Numbered from the stretch's first letter, positions 10,850 to 22,907 are shown. The stretch is 64,000 nt of DNA from Prosapia bicincta (GCA_036971475.1 JBAIZL010000002.1:129796033-129860032), one strand, 5' to 3'. The notes: generated by a model not told the origin, from the sequence alone. Translations and numbers: made by a program.

Positions 10850-12480
10850 GTGATTGAAACAATCAAACCCCTCAATCTTATATAACTTTTTAATATTATT
10901 GTTCGATTGTTATTTTTGTGTTATGGTTTTGAATTTATTTTCACTTGTATTAATCATAATATTGCATTCGTATTCCTTAATTAACAACTTTTTAATATTA
11001 GTTACTACTTCATTTTCGTATTTGTATTTTGGGCTTGGGTTTGTCGTCACTTATATCATTCATAATATTGCAACTATGTTCCTTGAATTTCACATAATTT
11101 ACAACAATCTCAACTCTTTAATATTTATGACTAACTTCATTGTTATATTTCTATTGTGGTATTGTGTTTGTTGTCACTTGTATTAATATTGCAGCTGTGT
11201 TCCTTGAATTTTATTCAAATTACAACAATCTCAACTCTTTAATAATAATTACTACTTCATTCTCATATTTGTATTGTGGTCCAAGTTTTACTGCCACTTG
11301 CATCATAATATTTCAAATACATTCATTGAATTTCTTATAGATAACTTTTTAATATTATTTACTATTTTATTATTACATTTATATTATATTCTTCGGTGTA
11401 TTATCACTTTTATTGATTATGATATTGTAACTGTGCTTATTAAATGGTAATTAAATTATAACAATGATGAAAGTAAGTTCCGCTGAAGTTATATAAGCCT
11501 TAACTGACACCAAATGTATCACAGAAGTAACAAAACAGATTGGAAAAAGCACCATAATAATATTATGGGTGGGAGAGAGTGTATAAAAACAATTAAAAAA
11601 GTTTAAGCTTAGATATTTAGAAGTATGAATGCACACACAATTAAGAAATGTCAATAAAATGATAATTATTATTATCCTATTTACGAGTATCTTATCTATT
11701 TAATAATACTTTAAATAATAAGAATTACATTAAACGAATGGACTAGGAAAAATATTACTTATATTATAGACGCTTTTGATGTATATTTTTTAAATAGATT
11801 CTTTCCATATCAACAAAAAATGCAAACTAATGAAACAGGTAGGTCTGACAGGTGTTTTCAGACAGCGTGCATTGAAAAGTACGCACACCTAAAACAGTGT
11901 TGTCACCGCCGTATATACAACAGTGATATGCAAATAGCTATTTTCCGCATAAATGGACTCCATAAAGGAAGACACTCCCGTGTAGAGGCGCACCAATCCC
12001 CCCGTCACGGTGGGAGAAAGTAGGGAGGACGTGAAATGAATCTGACGTGCCTGAACTGGTTTTTTTCGTAATTGTTGAGGAATGTTGCGACACATAGTAG
12101 TGTTGTGTTGGTTATTGGTCGTGTACTGCCAAACGTGGGAAAAGTGCATAGTACAGTATTAGACAGAGCTAGTGGGAGATATCCTTCTGTGATTATCGAG
12201 CCCCAACCCTATTGTACCTCCTAACCTTCCTTTCCTCTTCCCTATATCAGGTACAGCTGTACACCTTCGTAGGGAAGGCCATTGGAAATAGTTACTTCAA
12301 AGATGCGATCCTCTCATAGCCTATATGGAGTGTTTTGAGAGACAATTAAAGAAGAGAGAGAAATATGGTAACAGAAGACAAATAATGACAGGAAGTGCCT
12401 TTCTTCCTGCTTTCCTCCTTGTCAGAAAACACTCATAGTTTCGTAATGTGGAGAATCTCTAGTCCAGCGTATTGAAACCA
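10850..12480. other. AT-rich region without a supported gene
   Basis: The 110-codon and 66-codon open frames at 10854-11340 are low-complexity, F/L/I/Y-rich translations of AT-rich DNA, and contain an approximate internal duplication (CAATCTCAACTCTTTAATA at about 11105 and 11226). They do not look like real proteins. Nothing else is recognised. A poly-C run lies at about 12485-12496. Confidence 0.4.
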
Positions 12481-12509
12481 CAATCCCCCCCCCCCTGACG
12501 GAGGCTTTT

Positions 12510-13480
12510 GCGCCACGATCCGTAATACCAGTATGCAAGAGTCTTGAGACCTTACTGTGAGGCCTGAATTGGTGATCAGGCTGCTCTGGTACGGTACGAA
12601 CTCCAGCCAGACACTACGGTGGGGACCGATTTTGCAAAACTACTTTATAACAAAGATATTAGACATTCAATATTGTGCTATGTAAACATGTAGAAGAAAG
12701 AAAGATGGTGAAAAAAGTTGTGACAAGTAGTACCTGACTCTTACAACTCTCCTCATTGTCAACGAATACAAAGGTGGTTCCTTGTGTGGAGAATCCACAG
12801 TCTACCATATGCAACCACTACCCCCACGAATCCAACCACAAACTCGTTACTCAAGCCCGGGTGACTAGCATCAGGCCTGACACACTTACCACGATCCATG
12901 GTACCAGTATGCAAGAGTCTTGAGACCTTACTGTGAGGCCTGAATTGGTGATCAGGCTGCTCTGGTACGGTACGAACTCCAGCCAGACACTACGGTGGGG
13001 ACCGATTTTGCAAAACTACTTTATAACAAAGATATTAGACATTCAATAGTGTGCTATGTAAACATGTAGAAGAAAGAAAGATGGTGAAAAAAGTTGTGAC
13101 AAGTAGTACCTGACTCTTACAACTCTCCTCATTGTCAACGAATACAAAGGTGGTTCCTTGTGTGGAGAATCCACAGTCTACCATATGCAACCACTACCCC
13201 CACGAATCCAACCACAAACTCGTTACTCAAGCCCGGGTGACTAGCATCAGGCCTGACACACTTACCACGATCCATGGTACGGTCCTTGCTGTGAGGCCTG
13301 GTCCTTGTTTTAAGCCCCTGGGACGAGACAAACTCAAACCATACACTACGGTTTTGACAGCTTTCTACTTTATAACAAGACATTTTCCACCGGGTTATGT
13401 AAAAAGGTAGAAGAAAGAAAGATGGTGGACAAAGAAGAGTGGTCACAAGGTATTTGGTTCTTGCGACTTTCCTCACACTT
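12510..13480 (+). repeat. 376 bp tandem duplication plus a diverged third unit
   Basis: ACCAGTATGCAAGAGTCTTG occurs at 12527 and 12903. The two 376 bp units (12527-12902 and 12903-13278) are almost identical. A third, clearly diverged unit follows from about 13279 to 13480. A distant relative lies on the minus strand at about 63300-63660. The two-tier divergence means an old tandem repeat with one recent duplication, unless the near-identical pair is an assembly artefact. The 92- and 113-codon frames here are not convincing. Confidence 0.85.
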
Positions 13481-13499
13481 GGGACCTGGTCCTAGGTGG

Positions 13500-14295
13500 G
13501 CGTAATCCCAACCCGTGAGACCTTGAGAGCACTCTATATGGTCAGTGGTTTATATCCCGATTCGGATCATGTTATTAGTTACAATTCTTCCTCGTGCTTC
13601 AATAGTCATATTGCTTAATCGCCTTAAACAAGCGCGCGCTTACGTACGCAGAGACTAAAGCTGGTAGTTTGTGCTGAGTATTAACATAATAAAAACAAGC
13701 GTTTAGTTTAAAAAACTGTATTGACAATAGCGAGCAAAACTAATCCCTTGTATGGGAACACATCTCAGTGTTTCAATTAGAATATAGGTTTAATTATCTA
13801 GAACTATTGTTAGCCTAACAGCTGTATGAAGCAAACGCTAAAAGTAATTATGCAAAAGAAATTCGTGCTACTAACTAGTTAACATTTAAATGTATTACGT
13901 ACTTTATATATCTGAGTAATGTAGTACTGTCTACCGCTGATAATCTTTCCGCTGAGAGCGTGATGATCGGGCAAAATGACCCGCAGTCAGTCAATAAACT
14001 CCGTTCATAGTTACACTCACAATTATTACTACGTTAGTAAGGAGTCGCTCATTGGCTGATACTGAGATATTCCTCCCAGATGATAAGCTACCAGCGGTAG
14101 ACCGTATACGAGTATAAGGCTGAAGTTTTACACCTTGCACAAGCTCTAAGTGACGTGTTCTTATTTTTACTTCGATCAAGTGATCAAAGTAAAATTCAAA
14201 GTGATTACGCGGGTAAAAGTGAGACAAGAATGGGCTATGGAGAACCCTAAATGAGAGGGAACGCGAAATGTTTCGAATCATTGTATATTATACAC
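13500..14295. other. No recognisable feature
   Basis: No supported gene. The 96-codon minus-strand frame at 13991-14281 has no recognised motif. Confidence 0.35.
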
Positions 14296-14299
14296 AAAT

Positions 14300-15455
14300 A
14301 TACTCAAATATAATCATGATTGTTGTGGTTGAGAAGTGTCATGGCTTAATCTTGGGAGATACACAGACAAAATCATGATTGTTGGAGTTGGGAGATGCCC
14401 TTACATAATCATGGGAGATGCGGTTGGGAGATATCCAGACATAATCTAGGGAGGTACCCAGATATAATCATGATTGTTGCAGTTGGGAGATGCCCTTACA
14501 TAATCAAGGGAGATGCGGTTGGGAGATATCCAGACATAATCTAGGGAGGTACCCAGATATAATCATGATTGTTGCAGTTGGGAGATGCCCTTGCATAATC
14601 ATGGGAGAGGCGGTTTGAAGATACCCAGACATAATAATGATTGTTGCGGTTGAGAAGTGTCATGACTTAATCTTGGTAGATACACAGACAAAATCATGAT
14701 TGTTGCAGTTGGGAGGTGTCATGGCTTAATCTTGGGAGATACACAGACAAAATCATGATTGTTGGAGTTGGGAGATGCCCTTACATAATCATGGGAGATG
14801 CGGTTGGGAGATATCCAGACATAATCTAGGGAGGTACCCAGATATAATCATGATTGTTGCAGTTGGGAGATGCCCTTACATAATCATGGGAGATGCGGTT
14901 GGGAGATATCCAGACATAATCTAGGGTGGTACCCAGATATAATCATGATTGTTGCAGTTGGGAGATGCCCTTACATAATCAAGGGAGATGCGGTTGGGAG
15001 ATATCCAGACATAATCTAGGAAGGTACCCAGATATAATCATGATTGTTGCAGTTGGGAGATGCCCTTGCATAATCATGGGAGAGGCGGTTTGAAGATACC
15101 CAGACATAATAATGATTGTTGCGGTTGAGAAGTGTCATGGCTTAATCTTGGTAGATACACAGACAAAATCATGATTGTTGCAGTTGGGAGGTGTCATGGC
15201 TTAATCTTGGGAGATACACAGACAAAATCATGATTGTTGGAGTTGGGAGATGCCCTTACATAATCATGGGAGATGCGGTTGGGAGATATCCAGACATAAT
15301 CTAGGGAAGTACCCAGATATAATCATGATTGTTGTAGTTGGGAGATACCCAGACATAATCATGATTGTTGTGGTTCAGAGATGCTCAGACATAATCATGG
15401 GAAATGCGGATGGAAGATGCGCAGACATAATCATGGGAGATGCGGTTGGCCGTGT
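14300..15455 (+). repeat. 47/95 bp tandem array with 475 bp higher-order period
   Basis: The half-unit is roughly TAATCATGATTGTTGCAGTT plus GGGAGAT and CCAGACA. GGAGATGCCC recurs 95 bp apart (14391, 14486, 14581), and the rarer variant CGGTTTGAAG occurs at 14611 and 15086, 475 bp apart, which is ten half-units. The array therefore grew first by short units and then by duplication of a 475 bp block. Reading frames through it are repeat artefacts. Confidence 0.9.
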
Positions 15456-15469
15456 CGTGACTTTAAATC

Positions 15470-16720
15470 ATTTTAAACCTTTTTTAAATAGAATCGTCAA
15501 AAAAATTAGAATTATTTTGAAGCTAACGGGAAAGCAATCAAAATATAGCCTACTTTATTTTAACGATTTTTTATAGCTAATATTATATTAATATTTTTGT
15601 AGTTGAAATAGAATTCAAAGAAGTAAATAATATTTATTTGTCAGAGTGCAGGCTTGATGATGAAATCAGTATTTCGCTTTTTTGTTCCCTAAAGCCATGT
15701 GGTTTTATAAGACGGATGCATGCCCGGTTTTATAGCGACGTATGGTGGGCAACAGAATTTTATATTTTTATTACGCGTCTCGTGTCCTTTTAAAGGAAGT
15801 GAAATACAAATCTTATATAAAAATTGTGAATTTACTTTTTACTTTTAATACGTCTAACATTTTTGATTTAATCAAGCGTCAGTGTTAAGTATAGCATTAA
15901 ACGCCCGTTTAAGCAAACTGTATAAATTTAATTTAAAGTAAACAGCGTAATTCAAATATGATTTAAAAAATTTAAAATGTAAAACTTTTAGTAAATAATT
16001 TTAACTTATCACATCGAGTGCACTTTTACGAAACGATAGGGTATTTAAATTTCGATATATGCTACTAACTAATTTGTTACATCTAAACAATGTATCTTGA
16101 CTAAAACATCGATGCAATAAATAATTCTGTGTTTATAATGCCAAGCCCCGTTCTAAATAAAATAAAAGGCGTTGATTTAAGAAAATTAATAAAATGAAAA
16201 AAATAAAAAATATTTTTAAAATAATACAAAAATTCGGCTACATTTTACTTTGTGAATAGTAAGATTAACTTGGTGGGGTGCAATGCGAACTCGTATAAGG
16301 GTGTGACATTATTAAAAAATAATAATAAAATTATAAAAAACCTGTTGATATCAAATGATTTTGTTCCTTACGCACCGGGTGACGACGACTACGATTCCAT
16401 AGAATAATTTTTAAAAATAACCTTGGCTTTAAAACTGGCCGACAGTAAATTGTCGCAACTAAACGGATGACGTCACGGAGTACATTCGCCTGCAAGACGG
16501 GCTATAAAATGTACATGGACTTGAAACGAGCTGTGAACATGCCGACGAATTTTAATTGTCTAAATAATAATTACCCATAAAATATAAAGAGTAATTTTAT
16601 TAACAGTTAAACATGTCTAAAGTGTGTATTTATGCATAATTATGTTTTTAATTATACATAATTTTTACTTATGATTGAAGTTACTTACATAATTGTATAT
16701 AAAAATATAAATTATGTAAT
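15470..16720. other. AT-rich region, no gene seen
   Basis: No supported gene or repeat family. A full cAMP-response-type palindrome TGACGTCA lies near 16468. Confidence 0.35.
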
Positions 16721-16722
16721 TT

Positions 16723-16725
16723 GCG

Positions 16726-16758
<33 letters not shown>

Positions 16759-16759
16759 T
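16723..16759 (+). repeat. (CG)n-(CA)n microsatellite
   Basis: Short run of GCGCGCGCGC followed by about 13 CA units. Confidence 0.9.
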
Positions 16760-17161
16760 ATAATATATTCCATTTCATACATAATTATAGTGTCCCTAAC
16801 TATGTTATTTTGCCTTATTTTATCTACCGTATAGTCACGATAGCTTCTATAAAACAGAAGTATTTATAGCTACAATGGCTACTGTAAAGCACCCATTAAT
16901 AGGTTATGTTAACTTTTTTTGTTTAGTTTTTAAACTTCTACACACTTCTGTGGCCGAAAAAGCTCCTGACATGTTCCAGAATGTAGAATGCATGTCCAAG
17001 TACGAAATCATTCGGGAGAGATCAGAGGTCTCGGAAAGTCGAGCAAATATCGAACGAGCAGAGTGATAATAAAGTTCTTGATTGTAATTCTCGTCATTAG
17101 TTTTTACTGTATTTCCATTTAAATACTGACAGATTTTTTATATCGATTTTTGCATTGCTAT

Positions 17162-17354
<193 letters not shown>

Positions 17355-17437
17355 GATACGTATTCCTTCACGGATGGAAAAATGTGATGAATAGTTACTA
17401 TCTGGAGTACATCCGTTCATTCAGCAGTCCATAAATT

Positions 17438-17544
17438 CGCAGTTCCGACGTTTCGCTAGAATCTCATCCACCATTGACGAGGTGAACCCAACAACAGTAG
17501 AATCGCTCTTCTACTGTTGTTGGCTTCACCTCGTCAATGCTGGA

Positions 17545-17591
<47 letters not shown>
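17438..17591. repeat. Hairpin element joined to a (TA)n tract
   Basis: GACGAGGTGAA and CCAACAACAGTAGAA are mirrored around about 17508-17513. The left arm on the minus strand reads GGATGAGATTCTAGCGAAACG, which resembles a degenerate hammerhead-like core but lacks a clean CTGAnGA. The right arm is cut short by about 23 TA units starting near 17546. Confidence 0.65.
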
Positions 17592-17595
<4 letters not shown>

Positions 17596-17599
17596 ATTT

Positions 17600-18830
17600 T
17601 ATTTTAAGTTATTTATAAATGTCAATAAAGGTATATATGCTAATTTTATTTTATTTCATTAGGGGTTATTTCAGAAATACAATATAGTATTATTTATTAA
17701 TTACATTTTTATTTTAGCAGTATATTAATGATTCTTGATTAATTTTAACAAGTTCCTCTTTATTTGTATATTTTATGTTAAAATATGTTATTTATTTAGT
17801 AACATTCTTACCCCAATGTTTATTACACTTCCTAAACAGCTGATTTATTGCACGTACCTGCTACAACGCTGATACGCCCTACCTCAGAGTTTTACGTTTA
17901 ACTATTTACACAAGCTTTGCTTTATGTCGGGTTATAACAGCCCCAAACAGAATTCGATTAATGTAGATGTTTTCAAGTGCTGGGAAGTGTTTTCCAGCAA
18001 TGCAGAGGTGGGCGTTCCAATGTGCGGCCAAGCGTCGTATTACTTATTGATTAAATGTATTTGTGATTTCAGAGTGGAAACAATTGTGATATTTCAATTA
18101 AGTCTACTTTGGTAAATTTTTATAATAATGAAAAATACTTTACAAAAATATAAATATGTACAAATATATAATAATAAGTTAAATATGTAAGAAATATTTA
18201 ATACAAATATTTAAAAAAATATTAGCAAATGATTCTATAACTCTTAAATCTAGTATCTTCCTTTTATAAAACCTTGAAATTTTTGTGACTGTTTTTACTT
18301 TGAAAACGTGTGAATGCGTAAAAGAGAAAGAAACAGAAAGAGAGAGAGAGAGTGAGACAGACAAACTTTGTGAGATGCAGAGACTGATAAATATTAGCAG
18401 TCCGAGTAAATATTGCGGCCGTAGAGGGGAACACTACCAGCGTTGTATCAGTAGTTTACATATTTTCCGCATGCAATATTCACTCGTTCCGGTAGTAGTT
18501 TTGCTAGTACAGTGCGGAACACTTAACCGTGCACTTGGCTCTGAGAGATCGCAAGAAGTTTCTCGTGTACTACCACTTTTTAAAACATGTTACATATTCA
18601 GAATGTTCTAAACACCAACCTCTTCTGGATCTGATATCTATACACATATGAAGATTATTTGTTATTTCATACAGAAGTTAATTTATTATTGAACTTATCT
18701 AATATCGACCATCTCATGCTAGTCAGTGTTTTGGCAGTAGTTATCATGAGGAAAGTATTTATACCGGCCCTCTTATCTCCCGTCTCACCTACTGCGATCT
18801 ATCAAGGCCAAGTGCACGGTTACATAGTCC
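17600..18830. other. AT-rich region, no gene seen
   Basis: No supported gene. A short GA-rich run lies near 18335-18355. The 108-codon frame at 18285-18611 shows no recognised motif. Confidence 0.35.
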
Positions 18831-18920
18831 CCATTATATATTAAATATGGTGATATGTTTTCTTGTAATATAGTTAATAAATTAAACAAAAACAAGAATA
18901 CTTTCAATACATATATTATT

Positions 18921-18964
18921 CAAAGCTTTTCGCCAATAAAACAGTACCAGCATCTTCGGGAAAA
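18921..18964 (-). ncRNA. Hammerhead-like motif, class 3, core mutated
   Basis: Minus strand: CCGAAGA (expected CTGAAGA), T, stem II GCTGGTA/TATTGGC, GAAA, AAGCTT, T. The conserved U4 is C, so it is probably inactive. Confidence 0.5.
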
Positions 18965-18976
18965 ATAATTATCTAT

Positions 18977-19018
18977 CCGGAAGATGCTGGTACTGTTTTA
19001 TCGGCGAAAAGCTTTGAT
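18977..19018 (+). ncRNA. Hammerhead-like motif, class 3, core mutated
   Basis: Plus strand: CGGAAGA in place of CTGAAGA, T, stem II GCTGGTA/TATCGGC, GAAA, AAGCTT, T. Mirror partner of the motif at 18921. The U4 change again predicts loss of activity. Confidence 0.5.
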
Positions 19019-19094
19019 AATATATGTATTGAAAATATTCTTGTTTTTTAATATTTTTAATTTAATATAAATATATATATATACATATAACTCA

Positions 19095-19345
19095 ACAACA
19101 CTGTTTTCTTGTATTCACTTATCACTTTCACTATATGTACTTAAACAAGAATCCTACTTGCAATGCGAGTTAACTTTCAAAGATTGATAGTATCTCCATT
19201 GTTGCACTGTACTATGCAGGCAGTCTACTACAACCCCCGGTCAGTGATGCTCGATATTGGAGATACTATCAATCTTTGAAAGTTACCTCGCATAAATGCC
19301 AAGTAATATTCTTGTTTAAGTACATATAGTGAAAGTTATATATAT
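19095..19345. repeat. Inverted repeat, about 250 bp, no ribozyme core
   Basis: Arms share ACTTTCACTATATGTACTTA, AACAAGAAT and TTTCAAAGATTGATAGTATC in mirror image around about 19205-19245. A related single arm lies at 38700-38790 (TTTTCTTGTATTCAC...CACTTAAACAAGAATC). The loop contains GATGCTCGATATTGG. Confidence 0.75.
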
Positions 19346-19529
19346 GTAGAATATCAAATGTGTTTTCCTGTCATGTGTTTAATGTCAACCAACGAAAAGC
19401 TTTGAATGTATTAGGTTCAATAAATTATTCCTGTAATTGTGTATATTATTTAATCATAAATATAGAATAATTTATTCATGTAATTGTAATTTGTCATTTC
19501 TTTATTATTACACAAGAATACATATTATA

Positions 19530-19627
<98 letters not shown>

Positions 19628-19630
19628 AGA
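19530..19630 (+). repeat. (TA)n-(GA)n microsatellite
   Basis: About 31 TA units followed by about 14 GA units. The open frames across it are artefacts. Confidence 0.97.
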
Positions 19631-19639
19631 GCCAATATA

Positions 19640-21075
19640 ATAGTTTATATATAATGTAAATTGCGATAATGTCATACATTTAAATTTAAACATCGACGCT
19701 AATGATGAAAGCATTGTAGACCTATTTCTTTTAATTTGACACAAACCTTAGGATTAATTATATTTCATTGTTGTAGTTCGAGTCTGGTAATTTAATTAGA
19801 AAACCTTCGGATACCTGCTGTAAGTGGTAATTACATCTAGATATGAAAACTGCTGTCCTAAAGACATAGTGTTTTGAAGGGTCTTAAAAAAATGAAGATT
19901 AAACTTTAAAATATGAAAGCAGAGTAAAAATAAAGACGAGGAAAAGACCTTTTTTAAGGAATGCCTTAAGAACTATGCGGAGTGAAAGGCTGCGGAGAGT
20001 AAAGGTGAATTGGAGAAACGCTAGGGCAGACAAACATATCGCATGACAGGTAAAATTATGATAAATGGTCCATTTGATGATTGTAAAGTGAAAGGCTGAA
20101 ATCTGTAGTGAAAAGCAATATAGTGTCCAATACTGCAAGCATGTAGTGAGAGGCCTTGGGTAGTAAAGCAAATATAAATGTATCTGAAGGATTTAATAGT
20201 GAATTTACTAGAAATTATTGAACCAAGAAGAAATGTAGCGAAGTTAAAGTGAATACAGGCGTTTAGCTTTGTAATTTAAATGACACTTGACGTTTATAAG
20301 ACCTGTTTTTGTCCATTTGTAATTATAGTCCAGTTGGGTTTAGTATGTCCCAATGAAGGCCTTTACTGTGCATAAACCGTTCACGGCTCACCGTACATGC
20401 GTCCAAGCACGAGGACTAGCGTATTATGGCGGTCACGTACAGTTGGCCACGGAGTTTAAATTATTCATACATCGCGTCGGTCACTTGTGTTTATCTCTAT
20501 TTACAAGTTTACGTCCCCGTTGTTGCCGCGTTTATTGTTTAACAGAGCCTCTTGTCCGGCGCGTTTTAATCTCAGCTAACGTGATGATATTGATTTCTCA
20601 ATCTTTTACTGCGACTGAAATCTTTATTTTATAGCAAGACGACTTGATCGGAAACTGTAAAAGTTATAGAGGCGTTTGTTGATTGTTTTACTCTCTCAGC
20701 AAACGGGTTTTTGTTACGGTTTGTGGTGTTTTACTGTTGATAAACGGAACTTTACTGTTTACAGTATGAAATAGCGGTGAATATTAAAATAGTTCACTCA
20801 AAATCTCCCTATATGTAGTTCATTATGTATACAGACTTATGAATCGGTGTGTATTAATAAACTCGTGTGTTGTGAGATTTAGAGTTAACTCTTATTATTT
20901 ACCGTTGTGTATTGCTTCTTACTAGCTAAGCTCTAATTAGCTTTATAGCATAAAATAAAATTAAGTAAAAGGGATTACGTTTATTATATTGTCAAAGGAT
21001 ATTATTTTTGTGGTACAGAGATATTTAAAAATAAAATTAATTTCTTGAGTTTTGTAGTCCATTACGTTCGGTGAA
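19640..21075. other. Low-copy region, no gene seen
   Basis: No supported gene. The part at 20340-20640 is GC-richer and low-copy in this window; its 93-codon frame has no recognised motif. Confidence 0.35.
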
Positions 21076-21140
21076 TCTTATTAATCACTTAAACAATAGT
21101 TTATGACTATCCGAACTTTAATTTTGTTAAAACTTAATGT

Positions 21141-21185
21141 GACAGAGCGTTTTCGATCGCTATGTGCCGATCTTCATCAGTGTCT
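21141..21185 (-). ncRNA. Hammerhead-like ribozyme motif, class 1
   Basis: Minus strand: stem I GACA, core CTGATGA, extra A, stem II GATCG/CGATC, GAA, stem III AACGCT, cleavage-site C, then TGTC closing stem I. The core is intact; only the stem III palindrome (AACGTT expected) is imperfect. Confidence 0.7.
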
Positions 21186-21250
21186 TCTGCTTGGAGATGT
21201 CGGGTCAAGCGGTGATGGTTTTGAAGGTAGGTTTTCGATAGTATCGGAGA
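21182..21250 (-). pseudogene. Penelope-like ORF C-terminal remnant
   Basis: Minus-strand translation gives DTIENLPSKPSPLDPTSPSR then R H and two TGA stops that lie inside the ribozyme core. Mirror copy of 21302-21388. Confidence 0.55.
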
Positions 21251-21301
21251 GTATGTGTGATTTGTTACAAACATATTAAACGAACAAACACAATACAAAC
21301 C

Positions 21302-21388
21302 ACACATATACTCTTCGATACTATCGAAAACCTACCTTCAAAACCATCACCGCTTGAATCGACATCTCCAAGCAGAAGACGCTGATGA
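21302..21388 (+). pseudogene. Penelope-like ORF C-terminal remnant
   Basis: Plus-strand codons give LFDTIENLPSKPSPLESTSP, then SRRR and TGA TGA at 21383-21388. The last nucleotides of the frame are the ribozyme core CTGATGA (21382-21388). A frameshift near 21308 separates it from the upstream NEQTQY piece. Same protein end as at 35015-35242. Confidence 0.6.
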
Positions 21389-21422
21389 AGATCGCCACAT
21401 AGCGATCGAAAACGTTCTGTCT
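21377..21422 (+). ncRNA. Hammerhead-like ribozyme motif, class 1 (best copy)
   Basis: Stem I AGACG (21377-21381) pairs with TGTCT (21418-21422) including one G-U pair. Core CTGATGA is 21382-21388, extra A 21389, stem II GATCGC/GCGATC (21390-21407), GAA 21408-21410, self-complementary stem III AACGTT 21411-21416, predicted cleavage after C21417. All conserved positions are present except for the one-base insertion before stem II. Confidence 0.78.
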
Positions 21423-21509
21423 CAGTACGTTTTACCAAATTTACAAAATTAAAGCTCGGATAGTCTTAAACTATTGTTTAAGTGATTAAAAAAATAAATT
21501 TAATGAAAA

Positions 21510-22750
21510 ATATTTCAGTACATCACCAAACCACCTTGCATTACTGTCATAGAGAAACAATTTATAAATTGACCTTCGTCTATAGAAAAGGGATGTGTTT
21601 TAAGGAACGTTCTGGAATCCAAATGACATTACTCGTGAGTCTATCTTCCTTTTAAGCCCAAAGACAAGGAGTTTTTAGGAGGAATACTTGCCGTAAACAA
21701 ATTAAGAAATAATTATTTATCTTTCCAAATAATTAAATAAATTATATTGAAGGGGCAAAGGGAAGGAAATTTATCGGTTACCCTGATGTAAGTTATTTTG
21801 TAATACAAATTTTACCTGGCGATGTAGAAGTTCCTTAGAAACTCATAAGCAATAGTGTAATTAATAAGTGTAATTAATTATTAAGTAATTAATAATTAAT
21901 GAATAAGTTCATTAATAAATGAACAATTGACAACTAAAGAAAAAAAACATTTGGAAAAATATAAAAATTTCGCACAAAATACACGATCTAAACTCTGTAA
22001 AGTCAAGTTTTTTATGTCATTTTATCCAGTTGGATCTACTGGATTATCGGATCTAGCCAGAAAGTGGGATTAACACTATGAGACTGCCGATATGCTTGGG
22101 CAAAGTGTGGAATGCAAGCTTCTGTTCTTAAACTGTATCTCTGTGTGCAACTTTCCCAGGATGTCTTCCCCACTTTTACATAGAATGTCTTTATCATTCG
22201 TCATGAACACAAGGTCACCAATCATAAGTAGGCCCTACTCTAATCACTACTTGATTATTAAGACGGTAAACTGAAGAAGTAAAACGCTGCACAATGGAAT
22301 GAAACAATCGGAGCAATAGCAATGAGCACTACACTTCATGCAGATTTAGAAGTACCCCGGAGGATTAGCCAACCCTCGCATTTGCGCAAATCCGGCCCAG
22401 CGTCCACCTACCGCCTATTACACACTTCCTAGGACATCGGTCTACAAAACTAAAGCTTATTAAATTTAACATTTAGGTAATTATTGGTATTATTCCTTGG
22501 AAATAATAGGACAGTACCTAATTACAGTATTTCACTTATAAAGATAATAGAAAAGTTAACAATAATTCAATACCAATATTAGATATTCATTAAATTACGT
22601 TATAGGCTATATTCGTTAAATATGGACGTATTACGAGGTATTTGGAATAATAGTAGATATTTCCAAACAATAATAGTGGAATCCGAGGATATTAGTAAAA
22701 ATTACCTAAATGTAGGTCTAATAGTTAAAAAGAATTGTAGGTATATATTA
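21510..22750. other. AT-rich region, no gene seen
   Basis: No supported gene. TTAATTA-rich simple sequence lies at about 21850-21920. A GC-richer patch at 22340-22440 is not recognised. Confidence 0.35.
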
Positions 22751-22793
22751 AATGAAACAACCTCTTACCACAAATTCAACAATTTTCATTTTG

Positions 22794-22836
22794 ACCTTAT
22801 GTACATTTCGATTACAAAGTAATCATCTTCAGAGGT
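22794..22836 (-). ncRNA. Hammerhead-like ribozyme motif, class 4
   Basis: Minus strand: stem I ACCT/AGGT, core CTGAAGA, extra T, stem II GATTAC/GTAATC with a TTT loop, GAA, 8-nt palindrome ATGTACAT as stem III, A at the cleavage site. All elements are intact. Confidence 0.75.
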
Positions 22837-22864
22837 ATTTTACAAAAAGGGTCTTTTGTAAAAT

Positions 22865-22907
22865 ACCTCTGAAGATGATTACTTAGTAATCGAAATGTAC
22901 ATAAGGT
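22865..22907 (+). ncRNA. Hammerhead-like ribozyme motif, class 4
   Basis: Plus strand: ACCT (22865-22868), CTGAAGA (22869-22875), T, stem II GATTAC/GTAATC (22877-22891), GAA, ATGTACAT (22895-22902), A22903, AGGT (22904-22907). Mirror partner of 22794-22836; all elements are intact. Confidence 0.75.

Larger units (their letters stand above)
18835..19050. mobile_element. Palindromic element with two class 3 ribozyme-like motifs
   Basis: The arms share ACAAGAATA, CAATACATATATTATTCAAA and the ribozyme block, mirrored around about 18966-18975. The flank TTAAATATGGTGATATG is also found near 44985, and in reverse complement (with one mismatch) after the palindrome at 45585-45803, so it is a family of elements. 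No coding part. Confidence 0.75.
21080..21505. mobile_element. Inverted pair of Penelope-like 3' ends (class 1 ribozymes)
   Basis: Arms of about 190 bp are mirrored around 21262-21290. From the centre outwards each arm holds the end of a protein frame (LFDTIENLPSKPSPLxxTSP), a ribozyme motif, and about 90 bp of tail (ACTATTGTTTAAGTGATTA). Single arms of the same type lie at 35129-35345 (plus) and 37967-38235 (minus). This fits inverted terminal structures of Penelope-like retroelements. Confidence 0.75.

Noticed and set aside
10854..11340. 110- and 66-codon hydrophobic frames as membrane proteins
   Set aside because: Low-complexity F/L/I/Y text from AT-rich DNA with a local duplication; no start context or motif supports them.
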